Assembly: GCF_003054445.1 (NCBI RefSeq)
Contig: NC_042507.1
Coordinates: 1,364,001 to 1,428,000, forward strand
Reading direction: 5' to 3'
DNA from: Pichia kudriavzevii
Lineage: Eukaryota > Ascomycota > Pichiomycetes > Pichiales > Pichiaceae
Length of the DNA stretch: 64,000 nt
Shown: piece after piece, positions 56,933 to 64,000 of the stretch
Position numbering within the stretch: position 1 is the stretch's first letter
Layout of the letters: every line of letters begins with the position of its first letter
Notes under the pieces: model-generated
Told to the model about the DNA's origin: nothing
What the model saw: the letters and a program-made list of their open reading frames with translations, nothing else
Databases searched by the model: none
Made by a program: the position numbers and the translations under genes

Positions 56933-57853
56933 CTAATCATACCACATTTTGATTAATTCTTCAGACACAGCAGAGGGCGTTAAAACACCTAAATCTGATA
57001 CCAAGGCAGTTATGTACTCATGGGGCGTGAAATCAGTGTTTGCATTATTCAACAACCCAATACTTGTATCAGTAGTGAACTCAAGTTTGTTGTTAGGAAC
57101 ATCATCTGCTGATAAGGGAAACATTCTAACGAACTTATGAGACTCACTAACAACATATAGTGGCTTATTCGCATTTTTGGCCAACACACCAATTTGATAA
57201 GAACCAACATGATTTATAATACCCCCACTCTCTGAAACACCCTCTGCACCCATGAACACTTTATCGACCTTATTTATAACAAATCCAACTTGTGAATCAT
57301 GAATGTAGCATACAGGAATACCAAGTTCTTTTAGAGAATCAGCCATTACTTTCCCGCCTACATAATCTTCTGACCCTCCAGGTCTGGCTTCGGTAACAAA
57401 CACCCGGAATCTAACAAATTTAGATTTGCAGTATGCCAACAAAGAAAGGACGACTCTAGAATATGAATGAACTAAAACTGTATCATCATCCTTTATTAGA
57501 TTGAGACCTATTTTAGCAATCATATCTCTACTTTCCTTGGCTCTTTGTAAAAATAATTGTCCATTTTCGACTAGATGCTTCCTACAACTTTCCCAGTCAC
57601 TGTATAAATGTGTGTTTCTCAATACAAATCGTGTAAATAAATCACAACCAGCACTCAAGGACACACTGTTGTTGACACCCGCCTTCAATTCACGCGTGGC
57701 ATCTGAGAGAAGCCTCATCAACTCGGACGAAGTCGACGGTTGTTTAACTTTTAATAATGTAAGGAGGGACTCTATTGCCGCAACAGGCATGGTAATCTCT
57801 GGATCATCTTCAAGGAACTTCAAGTATGTTTGTTTAATATCAAATTCGGCCAT
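56933..57853 (-). CDS. GCN3: Translation initiation factor eIF2B alpha subunit (Gcn3)
   Basis: Regulatory subunit of the eIF2B guanine-nucleotide exchange factor that senses phosphorylated eIF2 in general amino-acid control. The 306-residue protein (S. cerevisiae 305) has the helical N-domain (YLKFLEDDPEITMPVAAIES, SSELMRLLSDATRELK) and the Rossmann-like C-domain (DDTVLVHSYSRVVLSLL, FRVFVTEARPGG, KVFMGAEGVSESGGIINHVG, NKPLYVVSESHKFVRMFPL). The phospho-eIF2-contact region looks normal. ATG at 57853. It is divergent from MEF2 with 204 bases between starts. Confidence 0.95.
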   Translation of the reverse strand: MAEFDIKQTYLKFLEDDPEITMPVAAIESLLTLLKVKQPSTSSELMRLLSDATRELKAGVNNSVSLSAGCDLFTRFVLRNTHLYSDWESCRKHLVENGQLFLQRAKESRDMIAKIGLNLIKDDDTVLVHSYSRVVLSLLAYCKSKFVRFRVFVTEARPGGSEDYVGGKVMADSLKELGIPVCYIHDSQVGFVINKVDKVFMGAEGVSESGGIINHVGSYQIGVLAKNANKPLYVVSESHKFVRMFPLSADDVPNNKLEFTTDTSIGLLNNANTDFTPHEYITALVSDLGVLTPSAVSEELIKMWYD

Positions 57854-58057
57854 GGTGACTGTATGTGTGCGAGAGTGCTCTCAGCTGGTGGTCTCTCCAG
57901 TTGTACTTTTGATGACAGTATAAATTTTTCAACAATTCCATGCGTGAGTAGCCTTTTTTTTCAAAGATCACCAAATCTTCAAACAACAGTTTGGGCTTTC
58001 ATTTAGTTCTGGTATCACATTCCTTAGAGTGTCTATCAGTCAGGTTTTGATATCAAA

Positions 58058-60535
58058 ATGACATGCTTTATGTCCAGTGCTATTAAGCGTGCTTTACATA
58101 CTACTACACGTGCACTGAACTATGAATCTGATTTTTTACTAAAAACCTCCATTAATGAAATTAGAAATATAGGTATCATTGCACACATTGACGCAGGTAA
58201 GACCACTACAACAGAACGTCTGCTATACTACTCTGGTCTAACCAATCGTATAGGTAACGTTGATAACGGTGATACGATTACGGACTATTTAACTCAAGAG
58301 AAAGATAGGGGTATCACAATTCAAAGTGCTGCTGTGACATTACCATGGAAAGGGAAGAAAATCAATGTTATAGACACGCCAGGTCATGCCGATTTCACAT
58401 TTGAGGTGATTAGATCGTTAAGAGTGCTAGACGGTGCAGTCACTATTTTAGATGCAGTTGCAGGTGTTGAAGCGCAGACGGAGAAAGTCTGGAAACAAGC
58501 AAAAGATCTAAATATTCCAACTATGGTATACATAAACAAAATGGATAGAGACGGTGCCGGTTATGGGCGTACGGTGAAGGAAATTGTTGGAAGGTTAGGC
58601 ACCAGAGCAATCTTAGTAAATTTCCCCTACTTTGTAAAGGGTAAAGACCAGAAGGATGTGTTTAAAGGTGTTGTTGACGTAGTGAATAATAAATTGATCG
58701 AATGGAATACCAGTTCCGACGTCGATGGTAGAGAAGTTTCAGTTAGTGATATTAGTAAAGAATCTGCTGTCTATACTGACTTTATCAATGCAAAACAAGC
58801 AATGGTTGATTATTTAGGAGAATATAATGATCAGATTGTTGAACATTTTTTTGAATCTGATGATTACACAACTGTCGATAAGAACTTATTAAATGCCACT
58901 ATTAGAGATCTGACAATTAAGAATCTTATAACACCTGTTTTATGTGGCTCCTCTTTCAAGAACATCGGAGTACAACCATTATTAGATGCTATTGTTGATT
59001 ATTTACCTTCCCCAACAGATGTGACGCCACCACAGGTTATTGGAGTTAAGAACAACAGTGTTCCTACAAAAATTGATTCCAAAGTTGGATGCATTGTAAA
59101 TAATAACAAAAATCTAACTGCGGCACTTGCATTCAAAGTAATTAACCATCCTAACCGTGGATTGATGACGTTTGTTCGTGTATATTCTGGCAAACTACAG
59201 CCGAACTCCACTATAGTTAATTCCAGAACTGGTGAAAAGGTTAAAATAGGTAAACTTTTAGTTATGAATGGCGAAAATCCACTGGATGTCAAGTTTTTGA
59301 CAGCTGGTAATATAGGTGTTATCACAGGCACAGACGAAATAGCTACAGGTGATACGCTAATTGGACATGCTGTCACTAAATCAGTTAATGGAATAAACAA
59401 GAATGAGACATCACTGAAATTACTCCCTATTGATATCCCACCTCCTGTTTTTAGTGTTTCTATTGAGCCAACTACTGTTTCAGATAAGCGGAAATTGGAT
59501 TCCGCTTTGGGCGTGTTATTGAAGGAGGATCCATCATTGAAACTGACATTTGATGATGAGTCTGGCCAGTCCATTCTATCGGGTATGGGTGAATTACATC
59601 TAGAAATTACCAAGGATAGACTAGTTGATGATATGAAAGTCAATGCTGATATCGGCGATGTGAATGTTACATATAAAGAGACGATCACCAAAGACGTTGA
59701 CTTTGTTGAGATTTATGAAGATGGAGATAATGAGAATGAACATCAGTATGGAATTTCTTTATCAATTCATCAATTCGAAACCCCATTTCATGAATTTATA
59801 CAATGCTTACATGAGACCAAAACTTTTAATAGTGAAGATGTTTATATGCTAGATATCAACACTGCCATTGTTTTTGATAAAGCAGCAGTTCCAAGAGATA
59901 TTGAAAAAGAATTAGCAAAACCTATCTGGACTCTGAATATTAGTTACGAGAAAATCATAAATGCTATTTTATCGGGGGCTACAGGCTCTTTACAGATGGG
60001 AGGTAGATTGGCCAGGTTGCCGCTACAGAACCTTGTGATTTATGTGAACCAATGGTGTGTTCCTGATTTGAAGGATATGCAAAACGTATCAGGCTTGATC
60101 AAAATAACTCGTGAGACAATTAATAAGGGTCTGAATTCGCTCGATGATAATGACTTCACCTTATTGGAACCTATAATGAATGTTAAGACTTACGTTCTTG
60201 AGTCTGATGTAGGTACTGTTTCGCAAGATCTAATGAGTGCAAGGAATGCCAATATTTTAAGTATCGAAGACGAAAGTGATGCAGGTGTGTCTGCTCGAGA
60301 ATGGGCAGATAATATGGAGAGGACATTTGTTCCGTACGACCCTACGATGCAATACTTACAGAAAAACAACGGTGTGAACAAGTTGGTTATTTCAAGCGAA
60401 GCCCCACTCCGAGAAATGATTGGATATCTAAACAAGTTGAGATCCTTAACTAAAGGACGTGGTATCTATGATATGCAATTCAAGGGTATGGAGAGGACTA
60501 CTGGTGACCGTGTGAAACAAATTTTAGAAGGTTAA
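58058..60535 (+). CDS. MEF2: Mitochondrial elongation factor G2 (Mef2, ribosome recycling)
   Basis: Mitochondrial translational GTPase that splits ribosomes after termination. The 825-residue protein (S. cerevisiae 819) starts with a short basic presequence (MTCFMSSAIKRALHTTTRAL), then the G domain: G1 AHIDAGKTT (42-50), G2 region EKDRGITIQSAAV, G3 DTPGHADF, G4 NKMD. VDNGDTITDYLTQEKDRGI is closer to Mef2 than to Mef1. Domains II-V follow, ending in GRGIYDMQFKGMERTTGD. Residue 55 (Leu in TERLLYY) is encoded by CTG at 58220-58222, in a conserved position, which is evidence that CTG means Leu here. Confidence 0.93.
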   Translation: MTCFMSSAIKRALHTTTRALNYESDFLLKTSINEIRNIGIIAHIDAGKTTTTERLLYYSGLTNRIGNVDNGDTITDYLTQEKDRGITIQSAAVTLPWKGKKINVIDTPGHADFTFEVIRSLRVLDGAVTILDAVAGVEAQTEKVWKQAKDLNIPTMVYINKMDRDGAGYGRTVKEIVGRLGTRAILVNFPYFVKGKDQKDVFKGVVDVVNNKLIEWNTSSDVDGREVSVSDISKESAVYTDFINAKQAMVDYLGEYNDQIVEHFFESDDYTTVDKNLLNATIRDLTIKNLITPVLCGSSFKNIGVQPLLDAIVDYLPSPTDVTPPQVIGVKNNSVPTKIDSKVGCIVNNNKNLTAALAFKVINHPNRGLMTFVRVYSGKLQPNSTIVNSRTGEKVKIGKLLVMNGENPLDVKFLTAGNIGVITGTDEIATGDTLIGHAVTKSVNGINKNETSLKLLPIDIPPPVFSVSIEPTTVSDKRKLDSALGVLLKEDPSLKLTFDDESGQSILSGMGELHLEITKDRLVDDMKVNADIGDVNVTYKETITKDVDFVEIYEDGDNENEHQYGISLSIHQFETPFHEFIQCLHETKTFNSEDVYMLDINTAIVFDKAAVPRDIEKELAKPIWTLNISYEKIINAILSGATGSLQMGGRLARLPLQNLVIYVNQWCVPDLKDMQNVSGLIKITRETINKGLNSLDDNDFTLLEPIMNVKTYVLESDVGTVSQDLMSARNANILSIEDESDAGVSAREWADNMERTFVPYDPTMQYLQKNNGVNKLVISSEAPLREMIGYLNKLRSLTKGRGIYDMQFKGMERTTGDRVKQILEG

Positions 60536-60727
60536 TACATAGTGTAGAGAATGCATGTGGTGTCTTGTAAATAGTGTAAATATATGCTTGCTTGCTATGT
60601 TAGGAGGTGTTGTATATAAGACAATGACATAGTATATATATATAGATGTATATAGATATATATCCCTTTTTTATTTATTCATTTCAATTTATGGCCAAAT
60701 AGAAATCACAATTTATCACTATATTTT

Positions 60728-61720
60728 TTAGAATTTCTTCTTCTTTTCATCAATGGATAGCTCACCTGCACCGGTATTAACAATCAATAGCAAACCACCA
60801 ATAATACTCAAAGTTTGGAAGAACTCATATCTCAAGTAATCTCTTCTGGTGTCCTGGTAAGCGTAGGTCCAGTAATGGTTAGTCATACAGTTATGAAGCA
60901 TTAATAAAACTGTCAAAAAGGAAGCGGAAAATCTTGTTTTGTATCCAATAGCAACAGAAATACAAGCAAGAGTACCAACTAAAATCAAGAGGAGGTTAAT
61001 GAAAGACCATCTAATCGATAATGTAAAAGTGACGAATAACACAATAAGCATGATTCTACCCGCTAATAAAAAGTACTTCTTGTTATAATCTTTAGTTTCA
61101 AGCATTGGTAGTCCTGGCATGGATAGAGCACGCTTATCAATGACCAGGGAGTCAGACAGAGCCAAAAGCAAGCCACCAATGACAGATATATTTCTAAGGA
61201 AAAATGGAGGATCGAAAAATAACCCATACACCAAGCCTTGTAGCAGAACAATTGAGACTAGAATCAAAGAAGAGGCAACTGGCTGTTTCCTTAATATGAC
61301 CATCACGACACCGGTAAGCATGCCGATAATGTTTATCAGAAGAAACATCTTGACAATAAACTCATATAGATGACGGAAAGTAGCAAGATAATAGACCTGT
61401 TCCTTCCATTGGGTGGTAATTCTGAAAGAATCTTCAATAAAAGTAGCAACAATGAAGGAACGACCTATTGCAGGGACATATGGCTTCGCAAACGCCAAGT
61501 ATTGATCCATTGCAGCATCAATTTTCTCTGTGAATGCTTCAAACTTCCTCACTGCCGGGTGATCCGATGGGATCATCCTGTCAATAGTATCAATGATGGA
61601 GGCACGTCTCGCTACAGAGTGAGGGACGTGGTGATTGGTGAATCCTTGTGGTTGCTCCTGATATTGGGCACCTGCAGGATCAAATGGGTTTCTGATTTGA
61701 TTAGGTCCTCTGTATGACAT
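60728..61720 (-). CDS. ERV29: COPII cargo receptor Erv29 (SURF4 family)
   Basis: Membrane protein that loads soluble secretory cargo into COPII vesicles leaving the ER. The 330-residue protein has several membrane segments, the family motifs FIVATFIEDSFRITTQWKEQ, LRKQPVASSLIL, FFLRNISVIGGLLLALSDS and LRYEFFQTLSIIGGLLLIVN, and ends TGAGELSIDEKKKKF, with Lys at -3 and -4 for COPI retrieval. I start it at ATG 61720 because MSYRGP is also the beginning of S. cerevisiae Erv29 (310 residues). An in-frame ATG at 61798 would add 26 residues of no clear homology. Confidence 0.93.
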   Translation of the reverse strand: MSYRGPNQIRNPFDPAGAQYQEQPQGFTNHHVPHSVARRASIIDTIDRMIPSDHPAVRKFEAFTEKIDAAMDQYLAFAKPYVPAIGRSFIVATFIEDSFRITTQWKEQVYYLATFRHLYEFIVKMFLLINIIGMLTGVVMVILRKQPVASSLILVSIVLLQGLVYGLFFDPPFFLRNISVIGGLLLALSDSLVIDKRALSMPGLPMLETKDYNKKYFLLAGRIMLIVLFVTFTLSIRWSFINLLLILVGTLACISVAIGYKTRFSASFLTVLLMLHNCMTNHYWTYAYQDTRRDYLRYEFFQTLSIIGGLLLIVNTGAGELSIDEKKKKF

Positions 61721-61838
61721 GGCGGGATGTTTCCTTTGGCAATGTGAAGGGAGGGGGGGACTTTTCAAACAAGCTGGAATTGAGACAGGACTGTCCATAT
61801 TTACACCTCTTCACTTGACTGGAATTTCCACCTCGCTC

Positions 61839-61964
61839 ATGGATCTTTTGAAAGTTCTCGCCACAGACGTGACAATAATGCGATACCTGACAAGATCACA
61901 AAGAGCAGTAGCCGTTTATAATACCAAGTTAGAAGGAGTATCTCTTACAGATTTGCATAAATAA
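61839..61964 (+). CDS. Possible 41-residue small ORF upstream of VPS64
   Basis: ATG-started frame MDLLKVLATDVTIMRYLTRS... ending VSLTDLHK and TAA, lying between the divergent starts of ERV29 and VPS64 and stopping 29 bases before the VPS64 ATG, in a different frame. The protein is not low complexity and its pattern (hydrophobic start, Arg/Lys residues) looks protein-like, but I recognise no family. It could be a small gene, an upstream ORF that tunes VPS64 translation, or chance. Confidence 0.25.
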   Translation: MDLLKVLATDVTIMRYLTRSQRAVAVYNTKLEGVSLTDLHK

Positions 61965-61993
61965 ATTGCCAGTCGTTATTTGCAGGCTTAGCG

Positions 61994-63442
61994 ATGTCTC
62001 TCCCGTCGCCTCGCAAACGGTCGTCTTCAAAGACATCACAGAATTTCCACCCCGTAGCTATTAAAGCTTCAGGAGGCCCCTCTATCGAGAAAAGAAACTC
62101 CCCTCTTGTAATGGAGAAAACATCATCTAAAGAGAGTCCCAAATTGAAAAAATACATTCACGTAGCTAAATTGGTATCACCAGAGCAACCAAATGAGTAT
62201 CTGAAGGTCTTGAATATTCCGGTGTATCCAGATACGTTGAAAATAGGGCGTCAAAACACACCAAAGACAAGTAACAAAATTACAGACGGATTTTTTGACA
62301 GTCGAGTGCTTAGTAGGAACCATGCAGAACTCTTTGTTAGAGATGATTCGTTGATGATTCGTGATTTAAAGTCGTCAAATGGTACGTTTATTAATGACAC
62401 AAAACTGGAACCTTATAAAGAATATCAATTGCACATTGGCGATCAAATCGATTTAGGTACAACTTTAGAGAGCCAAATGGCTCACAAAAAAATTACGTGC
62501 ATTATCAAGGAGTTTGATTTTGTAACACTGAAACAATTCTCAGACTTGGTAGAAGAAATCAATAATAAAGATGTAATGATTTCAAGGAAGTTGGAGCTGT
62601 TCAATTCCACATTTGATGCACTAGTCTTTGGTGAAATTGTGGATGACGTTGTCATTGACAATAAGGAAGGTGGCTTGCTGGAATTAATTAGTGAAGATAA
62701 TGATGTTGGTGGGACTATTAGCAACTACAATAATGGCAACAACCAAAGTATACATAATAGCAGCAAGGGTAATAATAATAAAGATACCCATTTAGAGAAA
62801 AACATAAAATACATTCCCGGTGTTGAGTTAAGAAATGGCTCGACAACAGAAATGGTCAGAAGGCTGGTTGTTGCTGTGAACAATGAATATATCCAACAAC
62901 AACGGTTGAGAGAGATGAACTCTTTTCTTAAAAACTACAACAATACAATCGCAGGTTATGAAAACAATCACATTTTCAAAATCTATGACAAGCTTCTCAG
63001 ATCTAATGTCAGAGGATCTCAGACTGTGGTATCAGAGAAAGATCGAATGCGATTAGAGGATCAGCTAAAGAAAATTAATGCTGAATTACACCATGCACGT
63101 AGACATTTGAGCACGGCTCAAGGTAAGGAGGAAGAATATAAGAAATCACTTGCGAATAAGGAGGAACTCGAAAGAGCACTAGCAACTGCACAGGAACGAG
63201 CAAAGCAGCTAGAGAAGGAGCTGGAGTCTGTGAAGGCTGCAAATGGTGAACTGGAGAAACGTGTTGCTGTTCTGGAGAAGCAAGCCGAAAAGGAGAGGCT
63301 TGAAAACATAGAAATGCTAGAAAAATGGAAGCAGATGGAATCTGAAAAGAAAGGATTGTATACCTATGGATGCAGCGCTGGTTTCGTAGGGCTAGTTGCG
63401 ATTGCTTTGTACTGGTATGTCGGTAGACATGACCTAATGTAA
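61994..63442 (+). CDS. VPS64: FHA-domain tail-anchored protein Vps64/Far10 (STRIPAK-like Far complex)
   Basis: Subunit of the Far complex (yeast STRIPAK-like), which holds phosphatase at the ER and acts in pheromone arrest and TORC2 signalling; related to SLMAP. The 482-residue protein has an FHA domain (about 81-165; LKIGRQNTPKTSNKITDGFF, SRNHAELFVRDDSLMIRDL, SSNGTFINDTKL), an Asn-rich linker (about 245-262), a coiled coil (about 352-449) and a C-terminal anchor (about 457-477; SAGFVGLVAIALYWYVG). The phosphothreonine-binding Arg, Ser and Asn residues of the FHA fold (GR, SRNH, SSNGT) are present. VPS64 and FAR10 are whole-genome-duplication paralogues; this single gene stands for both. Confidence 0.88.
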   Translation: MSLPSPRKRSSSKTSQNFHPVAIKASGGPSIEKRNSPLVMEKTSSKESPKLKKYIHVAKLVSPEQPNEYLKVLNIPVYPDTLKIGRQNTPKTSNKITDGFFDSRVLSRNHAELFVRDDSLMIRDLKSSNGTFINDTKLEPYKEYQLHIGDQIDLGTTLESQMAHKKITCIIKEFDFVTLKQFSDLVEEINNKDVMISRKLELFNSTFDALVFGEIVDDVVIDNKEGGLLELISEDNDVGGTISNYNNGNNQSIHNSSKGNNNKDTHLEKNIKYIPGVELRNGSTTEMVRRLVVAVNNEYIQQQRLREMNSFLKNYNNTIAGYENNHIFKIYDKLLRSNVRGSQTVVSEKDRMRLEDQLKKINAELHHARRHLSTAQGKEEEYKKSLANKEELERALATAQERAKQLEKELESVKAANGELEKRVAVLEKQAEKERLENIEMLEKWKQMESEKKGLYTYGCSAGFVGLVAIALYWYVGRHDLM

Positions 63443-63639
63443 TAATGATTTTGTATAGTTGACTAATTAGCACGAATAATACGTAATGATAGGTACCGAA
63501 AAGAGCTTTAACAGAAACTTCATCTGATCTATTGGTTATTTTATCGGAACACTTGAGAAACCTCGCAAAATGTGCGATTCGCTTATTTCGGATATCATAG
63601 GAGACCAATACCCGACACAATAGCCGACTTCATGCAACG

Positions 63640-64000
63640 CTAGTTATTCTGGTTATAGGTTACATAATCAAGGTCAAAGTCATCTATGGATGGGAAAATG
63701 TGCTTTTCAACGGGAACAGCACCCATATAAACATCCATACGCTCAGTAACGCTCTGAATCAGTAAATCGCCTAAATCGGAAACGTCAATATCCACATCAC
63801 CAATCTCATTCACAACGCTAGTCTGCTTATACCCATCCAAACCACACATTACAAAGTGTGGATTGTTCAAATACATTAAATTTGGTCTCAGGTTAATGCT
63901 TAATCCGTGGCTACTGACGCCACGCCTCATGTTCATACCAATGCTACCGATTTTCCTCTCCTGTTCATCGCCTAGACGCTTTACCCACACGCCTGTGTTT
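63640..64000 (-). CDS. LIP2: Lipoyl(octanoyl) transferase Lip2, C-terminal part (cut by window edge)
   Basis: Mitochondrial enzyme that moves octanoate from acyl carrier protein to lipoyl-dependent apoproteins. Only the C-terminal 119 codons or so are in the window; the gene continues beyond base 64000. The visible part has NTGVWVKRLGDEQERKIGSI (the TGVWV substrate motif), MNMRRGVSSHGLSINL (the RRG..HG..NL block before the active site) and FVMCGLDGYKQTSV, where the Cys is in the catalytic PCG/MCG position. The end VEKHIFPSIDDFDLDY is ordinary for yeast Lip2. No defect is visible in this portion. Confidence 0.88.
   Translation of the reverse strand, partial: NTGVWVKRLGDEQERKIGSIGMNMRRGVSSHGLSINLRPNLMYLNNPHFVMCGLDGYKQTSVVNEIGDVDIDVSDLGDLLIQSVTERMDVYMGAVPVEKHIFPSIDDFDLDYVTYNQNN

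Noticed and set aside
60536-60727. TATATA-rich stretch between MEF2 and ERV29 as an origin or special repeat
   Set aside because: It is short, convergent 3' DNA with ordinary yeast polyadenylation-type TATATA elements.
1-64000. CRISPR arrays, bacterial operons, phage or integron parts
   Set aside because: Nothing of this kind is present; gene structure, splice signals and tRNA introns show eukaryotic nuclear DNA.

Overview
This is nuclear DNA of a budding yeast (Saccharomycotina). It carries about 28 protein genes at high density, mostly without introns. The exception is ATP1, with two introns that have textbook yeast splice signals (GTATGT or GTACGT, TACTAAC, TTACAG). Two tRNA genes are present. 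The proteins match single-copy yeast families (HMX1, CCL1, RPC53, RRS1, RFA2, IRC20, RCK2, BGL2, GCN3, MEF2, ERV29 and others). A CTG codon at 58220-58222 falls on the conserved Leu of the EF-G motif TTTERLLYY, so CUG is read as Leu and the CUG-Ser clade is unlikely. I infer a Pichiaceae-type yeast of the Pichia kudriavzevii kind; the species is not proven by the sequence alone.

Layout. 1-9 kb: HAM1 (nucleotide-pool cleaning), HMX1 (heme oxygenase), MRPL17 (mitoribosome), a SIP3-type LAM sterol-transfer protein and TGL2 (lipase). 9-16.7 kb: intron-bearing ATP1, CCL1 (cyclin H), the divergent pair RPC53/SAS10, and RRS1. 17-25.4 kb: a UAF30-like gene, a Munc13-like gene, a second LAM gene (YSP2/LAM4 type) and an orphan conserved gene. 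26-35 kb is a transporter block: MUP1 (methionine), a MATE exporter, an NCS1 permease interrupted by one stop codon, and ALR1 (Mg2+). 35-41 kb: an SKS1/VHS1-type kinase followed by a 3.4 kb gene-poor tract with odd base composition, ending in a closely spaced tRNA-Glu/tRNA-Lys pair. 41-50 kb: RFA2, IRC20, RCK2, BGL2. 51-53 kb: a DHA1 drug:H+ antiporter, then a 2.9 kb AT-rich gene desert. 55.7-64 kb: NOP13, GCN3, MEF2, ERV29, VPS64/FAR10 and the C-terminal part of LIP2.

Three neighbour sets recall S. cerevisiae gene order and support the calls: RRS1-UAF30-YOR296W, divergent RPC53/SAS10, and divergent IRC20/RCK2. Promoters often fit gene function: CCAAT boxes between TGL2 and ATP1, RRPE-like boxes before SAS10, RRS1 and NOP13, two MluI boxes before RFA2, a Cbf1-type box and TGTGGC cores before MUP1, PDRE-like sites before the MATE gene and a CGG-N11-CCG palindrome before the DHA1 gene. 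These regulatory readings are motif matches, not measurements.

I see no wholly new multi-gene system. The best leads are the NCS1 permease with a single in-frame stop, a SAS10 gene without the usual conserved C-terminal domain, the unusually similar tandem VASt domains of the LAM4-type protein, and the two gene deserts.
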